Position numbers and translations under genes: made by a program. Under the pieces are notes generated by a model, which saw only the letters and a list, made by a program, of their open reading frames with translations, was not told the origin of the DNA and did not search any database. This document shows, one piece after another, positions 55,976-64,000 of a stretch of DNA of 64,000 bases. The DNA lies in NCBI RefSeq assembly GCF_000759475.1, contig NZ_CP009454.1:992001-1056000 (forward strand), in the 5' to 3' direction. The stretch comes from Pantoea rwandensis (GTDB lineage Bacteria > Pseudomonadota > Gammaproteobacteria > Enterobacterales > Enterobacteriaceae). Numbering within the stretch: the first letter of the stretch is position 1; each line of letters starts with the position of its first letter.

Positions 55976-57424
55976 ATGCAGCGGCTAAACCGTCACGATT
56001 TCCCCGGCGCAAGCTATAGCGAGCGCGTGATCCAGTTTGGGGAAGGCAACTTCCTGCGGGCGTTTATTGACTGGCAGCTCGACTGGCTCAATGAGCATCA
56101 GGGCACCGATGCGGGCGTGGTGGTGGTGCGGCCGCGCAATCGCGTGGTGGATGACACTCTGAATCAGCAGGACGGTTTGTACACCACGCTGATCCGTGGA
56201 TTGAACGGCGAAGGTGAGCCGGTGAGTGAAACCCGGCTGATTCGTAGCCTCAATCGCGAGATCCAGCCCTATCAGCAGTTTGAGGATTTTCTCGCACTGG
56301 CCCGTGCGCCGCAGATGCGCTTTGTGTTCTCCAATACCACCGAAGCAGGCATTGCCTTTGCTGAGCAGGATCGGCTGGAGGATGCGCCAGCCTCTTCCTT
56401 CCCAGGCAAGTTGACACAGCTGCTGTGGACGCGCTTCCGCCACTTTGCCGGTGCGGCAGAGAAAGGCTGGCTGATTGTGCCGTGCGAGTTAATCGATCAC
56501 AACGGCGATGCACTGCGTGAGCTGGTGCTGCGCTATATCAAGCACTGGCAGCTCCCGCCAGAATTTGCCCGCTGGGTGCTGGACCACTGTGCATTCTATA
56601 ACACGCTGGTGGATCGCATCGTTACCGGCTATCCAGCCGAGGGTACCGACATCGCTGCACAGTTGGGTTACGAGGATCGCTATCTGGTGGCAGGCGAAGT
56701 CTATTACCAGTTTGTGATTCAGGGGCCGGATGCGCTGGCACAGGAACTGAAACTCGCCGCGCTGGCACCGGAAGTGAAGTTCGTTGATGACATCACGCCC
56801 TACAAAGCGCAGAAGGTGGCGATCCTCAACGGTGCGCACACTGCGATGGTGCCGGTGGCATTTCAGGCCGGACTGGAGAGCGTCGGTGAAGCGATGGATG
56901 ACGCCGCCATTACGGCTTATGTCGATGCGCTGTTGCGTGAGGAAGTGATCCCGACGCTGGATCTGCCTCGCGATGAACTGCACGTCTTTGCCGATGCGGT
57001 ACAACGCCGCTTCCGCAATCCGTTTATCCGCCATGCGCTGCTCTCGATTGCGCTCAACGGCATGACCAAATTCCGCACCCGTTTGCTGCCGCAGCTGTTG
57101 CTGTCTCAGCAACAAACCGGCCAATGGCCACCGCGCCTGACCTTTGCCTTTGCCGCGCTGCTGGCATTTTATCGCGGTGAACAGGGCGACCAGCAGTGGC
57201 CATTACAGGATGACAGCCACTGGCTACAGCAGTTCGCAGAACTGTGGCCGGCGGTAAATCAGGACACGTTGACCCCGGAACAGCTGGTGCAAGCGGTACT
57301 CAGCAACAGCTCACACTGGGGCGAAGATCTTACTCAGCGGCCCGGATTAGTGACCGCAGTCAGCCAACACCTGCAAAACATCGTTGTCCACGGGATGCGG
57401 ACGGCGCTGGTACAACTGAGATAA
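55976..57424 (+). CDS. uxaB: Tagaturonate reductase (altronate oxidoreductase) UxaB
   Basis: 482 residues (E. coli 483), long-chain mannitol dehydrogenase family. It has the N-terminal NAD-binding [19 protein letters not shown] and NTTEAGIAF, and the catalytic region [20 protein letters not shown] followed by [20 protein letters not shown]. It reduces tagaturonate to altronate with NADH. ATGs at 55973 and 55976 adjoin; I chose the second for spacing to GGGAG and alignment. In E. coli uxaB is away from uxaCA, whereas here it sits between uxaC and uxaA. Confidence 0.96.
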   Translation: MQRLNRHDFPGASYSERVIQFGEGNFLRAFIDWQLDWLNEHQGTDAGVVVVRPRNRVVDDTLNQQDGLYTTLIRGLNGEGEPVSETRLIRSLNREIQPYQQFEDFLALARAPQMRFVFSNTTEAGIAFAEQDRLEDAPASSFPGKLTQLLWTRFRHFAGAAEKGWLIVPCELIDHNGDALRELVLRYIKHWQLPPEFARWVLDHCAFYNTLVDRIVTGYPAEGTDIAAQLGYEDRYLVAGEVYYQFVIQGPDALAQELKLAALAPEVKFVDDITPYKAQKVAILNGAHTAMVPVAFQAGLESVGEAMDDAAITAYVDALLREEVIPTLDLPRDELHVFADAVQRRFRNPFIRHALLSIALNGMTKFRTRLLPQLLLSQQQTGQWPPRLTFAFAALLAFYRGEQGDQQWPLQDDSHWLQQFAELWPAVNQDTLTPEQLVQAVLSNSSHWGEDLTQRPGLVTAVSQHLQNIVVHGMRTALVQLR

Positions 57425-57428
57425 CGCT

Positions 57429-58919
57429 ATGCAAGATGCGATAAGAATCCATTCGCGCGACAACGTGGCGGTAGCGCTGCGCGATTTACCTGCCGAAGCC
57501 AAAGTCGAAATTGATCGCCAGTTTATTACCTTGCAGCAAGAGGTTGGGCGGGGCCATAAGTTCGCGCTGACGCCGCTGGCAACGGATGCGCTGGTGATTA
57601 AATACGGCTTGCCGATTGCCCATGCCACGCGCCCGATTGCAATGGGGGAAATCATCCACTCCAGCAACGCACGCACAAATCTGAGCGATGTGGATGAGTA
57701 CGACTACCAGCCGGAGTTTCTCGATATCCCCGCTCAGGCCGGCGATCGCGAGGTGCAGATTTACCGCCGCGCCAGTGGTGAAGTCGGTATTCGCAATGAG
57801 CTGTGGATTCTGCCAACGGTGGGCTGTGTGAACGGTATCGCCCGGCAAATTCTGTCGCGCTTCCTTAAAGAGACCAATGAAGCGGAAGGGATTGATGGTG
57901 TGCATCTGTTCAGCCACCCGTTTGGCTGTTCTCAGCTCGGCCAGGATCATGAAAACACCCGCACCATGCTGCAAAACATGGTGCGCCATCCCAATGCCGG
58001 TGCGGTGCTGGTGATTGGTCTGGGCTGCGAGAACAATCAGGTAGATGTGTTCCGCGAGACGCTCGGTGGTTTCGACAGTGACCGCGTGCAGTTTATGGAG
58101 TGCCAGAAGCAAGACGACGAGGTAGAAGCGGGATTGGAGCGGCTGCATGCACTGTACAACGTGATGCGCGGCGATCTGCGCCAGCCGGGCAAACTCAGCG
58201 AACTGAAGTTTGGACTGGAGTGCGGCGGTTCTGACGGTTTCTCTGGCATTACCGCCAATCCGATGCTGGGCTGCTTCTCCGATCAGATGATTGCCAACGG
58301 CGGCACCACGGTGCTGACCGAAGTACCGGAAATGTTTGGCGCAGAGCGCATTTTGATGAGCCGCTGCCGGGATGAAGCCACCTTTGATAAAACGGTGGCG
58401 ATGATTAACGACTTCAAGCGTTACTTTATCGACCATCAGCAGCCGATCTATGAGAACCCTTCTCCGGGTAACAAGGCGGGCGGTATTACCACGCTGGAGG
58501 AGAAATCCCTTGGCTGCACGCAGAAAGCCGGACAGAGCCAGGTGGTGGATGTACTGAAATATGGCGAGCGTCTGATCACGCCTGGACTCAATCTGCTGAG
58601 CGCACCAGGTAATGATGCGGTGGCCACCAGCGCACTGGCAGGGGCAGGTTGTCATATGGTGTTGTTTACCACCGGACGCGGCACCCCCTATGGCGGATTC
58701 GTTCCAACCGTGAAGATTGCCACCAACTCGCAGTTGGCAGAGAAGAAGCCGCACTGGATTGATTTTAATGCCGGGCGTTTGATTGAGGGCATGAGCATGC
58801 CGGAGATGCTGGAGGATTTTGTTGATATGATTGTGGCGATTGCCAACGGTAAACCCGCGCGTAATGAAGCTAATGATTTCCGCGAGTTAGCGATATTTAA
58901 GAGCGGAGTAACGTTGTAA
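57429..58919 (+). CDS. uxaA: Altronate dehydratase UxaA
   Basis: 496 residues (E. coli 495). An N-terminal SAF domain (about 1-100: HKFALTPLATDALVIKYGLP, IAHATRPIAMGEIIHSSNAR) is joined to the UxaA dehydratase domain, with the Cys-containing LPTVGCVNGIARQIL, FSHPFGCSQLGQDHEN, FGLECGGSDGFSGITANPML and FTTGRGTPYGGFVPTVKIAT. It dehydrates altronate to 2-keto-3-deoxygluconate, an iron-dependent step. Third and last gene of uxaCBA, four bases after uxaB. It joins KDG metabolism, where the DgaF product also enters. Confidence 0.97.
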   Translation: MQDAIRIHSRDNVAVALRDLPAEAKVEIDRQFITLQQEVGRGHKFALTPLATDALVIKYGLPIAHATRPIAMGEIIHSSNARTNLSDVDEYDYQPEFLDIPAQAGDREVQIYRRASGEVGIRNELWILPTVGCVNGIARQILSRFLKETNEAEGIDGVHLFSHPFGCSQLGQDHENTRTMLQNMVRHPNAGAVLVIGLGCENNQVDVFRETLGGFDSDRVQFMECQKQDDEVEAGLERLHALYNVMRGDLRQPGKLSELKFGLECGGSDGFSGITANPMLGCFSDQMIANGGTTVLTEVPEMFGAERILMSRCRDEATFDKTVAMINDFKRYFIDHQQPIYENPSPGNKAGGITTLEEKSLGCTQKAGQSQVVDVLKYGERLITPGLNLLSAPGNDAVATSALAGAGCHMVLFTTGRGTPYGGFVPTVKIATNSQLAEKKPHWIDFNAGRLIEGMSMPEMLEDFVDMIVAIANGKPARNEANDFRELAIFKSGVTL

Positions 58920-58926
58920 ATCGCCA

Positions 58927-59093
58927 GGCGCGCATAAATGCGCACCCTACGAAAACCGTGCCAGATTGTTGTGGGGGCGGCAAATGCGCACCTTAAAAAG
59001 CCGTGCCAGATTAGCGTGGGGGGCGGCAAATGCGCACCTTACAAAACCGTGGCAGATTGACCAGGGCGGCATTTATGCCGCCCCGGTCAATCT
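58927..59093. repeat. 46-bp tandem array bordered by REP-like palindromes, uxaA / sstT
   Basis: The left palindrome is GGCGCGCAT-AA-ATGCGCACC plus CTAC (58927-58950). Three units begin at 58936, 58982 and 59028 with an exact 46-base period, sharing AAATGCGCACC, ACCGTGCCAGATT (or close) and GGGGGCGGC. At the right end a large hairpin, AGATTGACC A GGGCGGCAT / ATGCCGCCC C GGTCAATCT (59054-59093), lies just before the sstT stop codon and probably terminates both convergent genes. Confidence 0.8.
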
Positions 59094-59097
59094 CAGT

Positions 59098-60342
59098 TTA
59101 CTCTGCTTCAGACACCGTGCGCGGTTCGCGCTCGGCTTCAGCCTGACACACCGCCGCAGTAAACAGAATATCGGTTGAGGAGTTCAGTGCAGTCTCGGCG
59201 GAATCCTGCAATACGCCAATAATAAAGCCAACCGCCACTACCTGCATCGCCAGATCGTTCGGGATACCAAACATATTGCATGCCACCGGAATCAGCAGCA
59301 ATGAACCGCCCGCCACGCCGGATGCTCCACAAGCACACAGCGAAGCCACCAGACTCAACAGAATCGCCGTAGGCACATCCACTGAAATCCCCAGCGTATG
59401 CACTGCCGCCAGCGTTAGCACGGTGATGGTAATCGAAGCACCTGCCATACTGATGGTGGCACCCAGCGGGATAGAAACAGAATAGGTGTCTTCGTCAAGG
59501 TTCAGGCGTTTCGCCAGCGCCATATTCACCGGAATATTTGCCGCTGAACTGCGGGTAAAGAACGCGGTCACGCCGCTTTCGCGCATGCAGGTGAACACCA
59601 GCGGATACGGGTTGCGGCGGATTTTCTGGAACACTAACATCGGGTTGACCACCAGCGCCATAATCAGCATGCAGCCGAGCAGCAACGCCAGCAGATTGGC
59701 GTATTCCCACAGCGCATCAAAGCCGGTTGAAGCCAGAATGGAGGCGACCAGACCGAAAATCCCTAACGGCGCGCAGCGAATCACACAACGCACCACCCAG
59801 GTTGCCGCGTTAGAGGCATCGTTCAGAAAGGCTTTGCTACTTGGGCTGGCATGGCGAAACGCCAAACCGAGACCCAACGCCCACACTAAAATGCCGATGT
59901 AGTTGGCATTCATCAATGCATCAATTGGGTTTGCCACCATGCTAAGCAGCAGACCATGCAGCACTTCGGTGATGCCTGAAGGCGGAGTGATTTGCGTCGC
60001 ACCGACGTTCATCGACAACGTTTGCGGGAAAAGGTGACTGAAAATAACCGCGACCACCGCCGCGAAGAAGGTGCTGAGTAAATACAGCATGATGATCGGC
60101 CGGATGTTGGTTTTCTGCCCTTGTTGATGATTAGCAATCGACGAAATCACCAATACCAAGACCAGCAGCGGGGCCACCGCCTTCAGGGCGCGAACGAACA
60201 GTTCGCCCAGCAGACCTACGGCCAGAGCGGCATCACGTGAGAACCACGCCAGCGCCACACCGGCAATCAGGCCAATCATGATTTGTTTTACCAGGCTTCC
60301 TGCGAACAGCGCGCCCAGACGTCCAATAAAGTTATTTAGCAT
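59098..60342 (-). CDS. sstT: Serine/threonine:sodium symporter SstT
   Basis: 414 residues (E. coli 414), DAACS family. Membrane helices lead to the re-entrant hairpins, with [40 protein letters not shown] and [20 protein letters not shown]. It imports L-serine and L-threonine with Na+. In E. coli it lies next to alx and ygjR, as here. The 3' end is directly at the hairpin shared with uxaA. Confidence 0.97.
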   Translation of the reverse strand: MLNNFIGRLGALFAGSLVKQIMIGLIAGVALAWFSRDAALAVGLLGELFVRALKAVAPLLVLVLVISSIANHQQGQKTNIRPIIMLYLLSTFFAAVVAVIFSHLFPQTLSMNVGATQITPPSGITEVLHGLLLSMVANPIDALMNANYIGILVWALGLGLAFRHASPSSKAFLNDASNAATWVVRCVIRCAPLGIFGLVASILASTGFDALWEYANLLALLLGCMLIMALVVNPMLVFQKIRRNPYPLVFTCMRESGVTAFFTRSSAANIPVNMALAKRLNLDEDTYSVSIPLGATISMAGASITITVLTLAAVHTLGISVDVPTAILLSLVASLCACGASGVAGGSLLLIPVACNMFGIPNDLAMQVVAVGFIIGVLQDSAETALNSSTDILFTAAVCQAEAEREPRTVSEAE

Positions 60343-60541
60343 AGTTCGGTCTTTTTATAGCGGTATGAGTGTTGTGCGCGGTTCCTCCGCGCCAAACGGT
60401 TTGCCCGGCGGAGTATAAGGAAAAGTCCTGGTGAGGAAAGAGATAATTCTGTGCGTGCGGCGCAGATCGGTTTTTTGATCTGCTGACGATGTGAAATGTG
60501 ACAGAGCTATGAAAGGTGAAATTTGCAGCTGGCGAAACAAA

Positions 60542-60564
60542 GCAGGGGCGATTACCGCCCCTGC
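60542..60564 (-). terminator. Intrinsic terminator of alx
   Basis: On the minus strand GCAGGGGCG-GTAAT-CGCCCCTGC, followed by TTTGTTT. Confidence 0.85.
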
Positions 60565-60570
60565 AGAAGA

Positions 60571-61542
60571 TTATGGTGAGATGCGCTTCTGGTCGTTTCT
60601 GTGGTTCACCCAGGCGTTGATCAGCAGCGTACCGCCCAAAATCACGCCCACTACCGACAGTGAGATGCCCACCGGGATATGGTAGAACTCGACGATCAGC
60701 ATCTTGATACCGATAAACACCAGCACAATCGCCAGGCCATATTTCAGCATCGAGAAGCGTTCTGCCACGTTCGCCAGCAGGAAGTACATGGCGCGCAGAC
60801 CGAGGATCGCAAACAGGTTCGAGGTCAGGACGATGAAGGGATCGGTCGTCACCGCGAAGATCGCCGGGATACTGTCAACCGCGAAGATCACATCGCTCAG
60901 CTCCACCATGATCAGCACCAGCAGCAGCGGGGTGGCAAACAGCACACCATTTTTGCGGGTGAAGAATTTCTCGCCTTCGAGATTATAGGTCATGCGCAGA
61001 TGTTTACGCAGCCAGCGCACCACCGGTTTGTCGCCGACCGCCGCGTCATCGCCCTCTTTGGCAAACGCCATTTTCAGGCCGGTGAACAGCAGGAAAGCCC
61101 CGAACACATAGAGGATCCAGCTGAACTGCGTTACCAGATAGCTACCGGCGAAGATCATGATGGTACGCAATACGATCGCGCCCAGCACGCCATACACCAG
61201 CACGCGGCGTTGCAGGTTTGCCGGAATAGCGAAGTAGCTGAACAGCATCAGCCAGACGAAGACGTTATCCACCGCCAGCGCTTTTTCCAGCACGTAGCCG
61301 GTGAGGAAGGCGAGGGTTTGTGCGGTCGCCACTTCACGACCGGCGGTGCCTTCGAGGTACCACCAGAAAGCGGCGCTGAACAGCAGGGAAACGGAGATCC
61401 ACACCAGCGACCAAACGGCGGCCTGCCTAAATGACATGGTTTGCGCGCCCCGACGTCCCTGTAAGAAGAGGTCGATCGCCAGCATGATGAGCACAACAAC
61501 AGCGAAGCTGCCCCAGAGTAACGGTGTGCCTACAGTGTGCAT
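60571..61542 (-). CDS. alx: TerC-family manganese exporter Alx
   Basis: 323 residues (E. coli 321), nine membrane helices. The TerC motifs are present: [40 protein letters not shown], and [20 protein letters not shown], whose acidic residues bind metal. In E. coli alx expression rises in alkaline pH and high Mn2+ through the upstream PRE/yybP-ykoY RNA, and Alx exports Mn2+. The same RNA element is present here directly upstream. Confidence 0.96.
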   Translation of the reverse strand: MHTVGTPLLWGSFAVVVLIMLAIDLFLQGRRGAQTMSFRQAAVWSLVWISVSLLFSAAFWWYLEGTAGREVATAQTLAFLTGYVLEKALAVDNVFVWLMLFSYFAIPANLQRRVLVYGVLGAIVLRTIMIFAGSYLVTQFSWILYVFGAFLLFTGLKMAFAKEGDDAAVGDKPVVRWLRKHLRMTYNLEGEKFFTRKNGVLFATPLLLVLIMVELSDVIFAVDSIPAIFAVTTDPFIVLTSNLFAILGLRAMYFLLANVAERFSMLKYGLAIVLVFIGIKMLIVEFYHIPVGISLSVVGVILGGTLLINAWVNHRNDQKRISP

Positions 61543-61570
61543 AGTTGTAATCCTGTCCGGAAAATAAAAA

Positions 61571-61734
61571 AGCGGCTAAGTCAGAAGACGTTAGCCGCTT
61601 TGATCAAGCTGCAAGCAAACCTCGCCTTCCGGCAAGGTCTCACTTACAACTCAGAATAGATTCCGGGTTGCCTGATGACCGGATGCATTCAGCATCGTAA
61701 TGACGATCAATCAGCTTACAAGTTACTCCCCTTT
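61571..61734 (-). ncRNA. yybP-ykoY manganese riboswitch (alx leader)
   Basis: On the minus strand the element starts with AAAGGGGAGTAACT (61721-61734) and contains the conserved GTGAGACCTTGCCGGAAGGC and GCGAGGTTTGC core, which is where Mn2+ binds. It ends in the hairpin AGCGGCTAA / TTAGCCGCT followed by T residues (61566-61599), an intrinsic terminator-like expression platform. In E. coli the same element responds to Mn2+ and pH. It lies about 25-190 bases before the alx start. Confidence 0.92.
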
Positions 61735-61805
61735 GCAGTGACCAAGATACGTCCAACCGCTGAGGTATTCAATGGGGTGTTTGAAATATTCTGCAATATT
61801 TACAC

Positions 61806-62804
61806 TTAAGCCTGGTCTGCCGGGAATACCACGCCAGTCTGGCGGCGGATTTCCGTCAACAGTTTTGCCGTGATACGCGAGGTTTCAAGAGCCGGGTGCT
61901 CGACCTGACGCTGCTCAACCAGTTGGGCAAAAGTCTCGGCTTCATACAGCATGGTGTTGATGTGCTGCGGCTGCGTCAGATTCTGACTCTCACCACCGCG
62001 CGGGATAAAGCGCAACTGCTGGCATTCAGAGATTTTCTCAATCACCAGGGAACCGGCCTCACCCTGAATTTCGCTCGGGATCAGTGAATCACTGACCTTA
62101 GAGTGCAGCAGCGTGACATCAAAATCGCCGTAGCCTAGCACCACCACACCGTGCGCATCGACACCACTCTCCAGCAGCGAAGCCTGCGCTTGCACCTGCT
62201 TCGGCTCACCCCACAATGTGACGGCAGCGGCCAGGCAGTAAAAGCCAATGTCCATTATCGAGCCGTTCGACCAGCGCGGATTAAAGGTATTGGGATTTTC
62301 ACCGTCAAGATAACGCTGATAGCGTGATGAATACTGGCAGTAATTGATCAACGCTTTGCGCAGCTTGCCAAGTTGCGGCAGGGTGTTCTGCAGTTGCAGG
62401 AACGTCGGCAGGCTGGCGGTTTTAAACGCTTCAAACAGCACCACCTGATGCTGGCGTGCGCAGGCAATCATTGCTTCGGCTTCACGCAGGTTTGACGCCA
62501 TCGGCTTTTCGCAAATCACATGTTTGCCGTGCGACATAAACAGCATCGCTTGCTCAGCGTGGAGTGCATTCGGGCTGGCGATGTACACCGCATCGATTTC
62601 CGGACTGGCTGCCAAATCGTCGAGTGAAGTAAAAGTGAGTTTACAGGGATAGTCAGCGATAAAGGCATCAGCTTGCGACTGCTGACGCGAATAGACACCG
62701 CTTAACTTCATTTTACCGGTCTCATGCGCGGCGTCGATAAACTGGCGGGTTATCCAGTTGGTTCCCACAATGGCAAAACGAATCACGGGCTTGTTCTCCT
62801 GCAA
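61806..62804 (-). CDS. ygjR: Gfo/Idh/MocA-family oxidoreductase YgjR
   Basis: 332 residues (E. coli about 328). The N-terminal Rossmann domain has RFAIVGTNWITRQFIDAAHE and the catalytic region HVICEKPMASN; the C-terminal domain has YCQYSSRYQRYLDGENPNTF and SNGSIMDIGFYCLAAAVTLW. The family uses NAD(P) on sugars, inositols or related compounds; YgjR's substrate is unknown. It follows alx in the E. coli order. Its start is 121 bases from the divergent ClC gene. Confidence 0.95.
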   Translation of the reverse strand: MQENKPVIRFAIVGTNWITRQFIDAAHETGKMKLSGVYSRQQSQADAFIADYPCKLTFTSLDDLAASPEIDAVYIASPNALHAEQAMLFMSHGKHVICEKPMASNLREAEAMIACARQHQVVLFEAFKTASLPTFLQLQNTLPQLGKLRKALINYCQYSSRYQRYLDGENPNTFNPRWSNGSIMDIGFYCLAAAVTLWGEPKQVQAQASLLESGVDAHGVVVLGYGDFDVTLLHSKVSDSLIPSEIQGEAGSLVIEKISECQQLRFIPRGGESQNLTQPQHINTMLYEAETFAQLVEQRQVEHPALETSRITAKLLTEIRRQTGVVFPADQA

Positions 62805-62925
62805 CAGTAAAGCGGCAGAGTAGCATGTTCAGCGAGTGGTTCGTCAGACGAAATTTGATCATGCGATCCGCATTCCAATATGATGATGCGGCACATTTTT
62901 TTAACCAGCTAGCGGGGACGCGCGG

Positions 62926-64000
62926 GTGAGTGGAAGTAAACATGCATTGAACTGGACCACACTGCTGATTGCTATCCCCGTGGGATTCGTCGCGTCGCTG
63001 GTGACCTTAGCTTTTCGCGGCGTCATTGATCTGATTAACCGCCTGCTGTTTAACAGCGACAGCGAAATCACCGTGGCGATGCACGTCTGGCCGTGGATTT
63101 TCTGGCCGCTGCTGGTGGGCGCGGGCGGCGTACTGGCGGGTTTCTTCCTGCGCTATGCGGTGGCGATAGAGAAACAGGAAACGGTCAAAACCGATTACCT
63201 CGAAGTGATCAACGCGCGCCTGGATGCCGTGCCGACCAAAACTTCGCTGTTTCGTGCACTCTCCTCGATTGCCAGTATCGGCAGCGGTGCCTCGATTGGT
63301 AAAGAGGGCCCGATGGTGCAACTCTCCGCGCTGAGTGGCAGCCTGATGGGCCGCTGGTTCCCGCAGATGCGTAACAGCGATATTGTCGCCATGGCCGCTG
63401 CGGCTGGCCTCTCTTCGGTGTACCACGCACCACTGGCCTCGGCGATATTTGTCGCTGAAATTGCCTTTGGTATCTCGGCGCTACAGCGGCTGATCCCGTT
63501 AATTGTCGCCTCGGCGGTGGCGGTGATGACCATGTGGTCACTTGGCTTTCGTAGTGCGCTCTATCCGCTCTCCGAAGCCTTGTTCCAGATGGATATCAGC
63601 AGTTTGTTGATGACCATCGTGATTGGTTTGGTGGCCGGTTTAGCCGGTTGGTTGCTGATCAAGTTGATTGCCCGCAGCAAAATGCTATTTGGTCGTGTTA
63701 AGTCATTGCCTGCACGCCTGGGGCTTGGCGGATTAGCCGTCGGTTTTCTGGCATTGATCTCCACCGATATTCTGGGCAACGGCTACGAAGTGATCGTGAA
63801 GATCATCGATGGTCACTATGTACTGGCCGGATTGATTGGCCTGCTGGTGCTCAAAACCCTGGCCACCACGCTGTCGGTGGGATCGAACGCGGTGGGTGGT
63901 CTGTTTACGCCTTCGCTGCTGATTGGTGCGCTGCTTGGCGTGGCGCTGGCGCAGATGGGCGTGGCACTTCATCTGCCGGTTGGCGATACCCTGCTTTACG
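62926..64000 (+). CDS. clcB: ClC-family chloride channel (ClcB-like), 3' end cut by the window
   Basis: The visible 358 residues run off the right end. The only possible start is GTG 62926, because an in-frame stop lies at 62902 and no other start codon follows before the first helix. The ClC signatures are GSGASIGKEGPMVQL (Glu gate in GKEGP) and VGGLFTPSLLIGALLG; the first selectivity loop is weak, as in ClcB. It probably passes Cl-, perhaps as a proton antiporter, and helps acid resistance in E. coli. In E. coli clcB is at a different locus, so the neighbourhood is not conserved. Confidence 0.88.
   Translation, partial: MSGSKHALNWTTLLIAIPVGFVASLVTLAFRGVIDLINRLLFNSDSEITVAMHVWPWIFWPLLVGAGGVLAGFFLRYAVAIEKQETVKTDYLEVINARLDAVPTKTSLFRALSSIASIGSGASIGKEGPMVQLSALSGSLMGRWFPQMRNSDIVAMAAAAGLSSVYHAPLASAIFVAEIAFGISALQRLIPLIVASAVAVMTMWSLGFRSALYPLSEALFQMDISSLLMTIVIGLVAGLAGWLLIKLIARSKMLFGRVKSLPARLGLGGLAVGFLALISTDILGNGYEVIVKIIDGHYVLAGLIGLLVLKTLATTLSVGSNAVGGLFTPSLLIGALLGVALAQMGVALHLPVGDTLLY

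Noticed and set aside
54663..56012. 449-codon minus-strand frame
   Set aside because: Antisense to uxaC, whose protein is conserved from end to end.
57486..58754. 422-codon minus-strand frame
   Set aside because: Antisense to uxaA; no family features.

Overview
The window is a 64 kb piece of an Enterobacterales chromosome. Gene content and protein sequences resemble Escherichia coli closely. However, the gene order joins two blocks that lie apart in E. coli, and the repeats are ERIC elements plus REP-like palindromes, so I infer an Erwiniaceae-type genome (Pantoea/Erwinia). That genus-level call is inference only. No tRNA, rRNA operon, prophage or CRISPR array was seen.

Region 1 (1-31200) matches the E. 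coli 95-96 minute block: a partial chemoreceptor, yjfP, the ribosomal operon rpsF-priB-rpsR-rplI, ytfB, fklB, cpdB, cysQ, ytfJ, ytfK, ytfL, tamA-tamB-ytfP, ppa, fbp, mpl, darP, pmbA and cybC. Accessory insertions interrupt it: a Phd/ParE-type toxin-antitoxin pair next to cpdB, a second chemoreceptor with a sigma-28 promoter, a divergent XRE/Ner-like regulator pair with two matching operators, and two copies of an IS4-family element (1421 bp each). Both IS copies sit in the loop of the intrinsic terminator of a convergent gene pair and carry 13 bp and 12 bp target duplications.

Region 2 (31200-39360) is a catabolic island: a stand-alone PRD protein, a glycine-rich SFCGS protein, DUF4312, DUF4311 and DUF4310 proteins (apparently an uncharacterised membrane transporter), an amidohydrolase/deacetylase, DgaE-like and DgaF-like enzymes, and a PRD/EIIB/EIIA-type activator. 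A CRP-like site and a palindrome lie upstream. The enzymes point to deacylation, ammonia elimination and aldol cleavage of an acylated amino-sugar acid to pyruvate and glyceraldehyde-3-phosphate. This is the least described system in the window.

Region 3 (39360-64000) matches the E. coli 69-71 minute block: yhaJ/yhaK, dolP-diaA-yraN-lpoA, rsmI, the RNase P RNA, mdtJI (with a probable regulatory upstream ORF), yqjG, yqjF, yqjCDEK, yqjA-mzrA, the galacturonate regulon exuR, exuT and uxaC-uxaB-uxaA, then sstT, alx with its manganese riboswitch, ygjR, and a partial ClC channel gene. Intergenic spaces in regions 2 and 3 hold tandem arrays with 33, 52 and 46 bp units, bordered by a family of palindromes with covarying stems.
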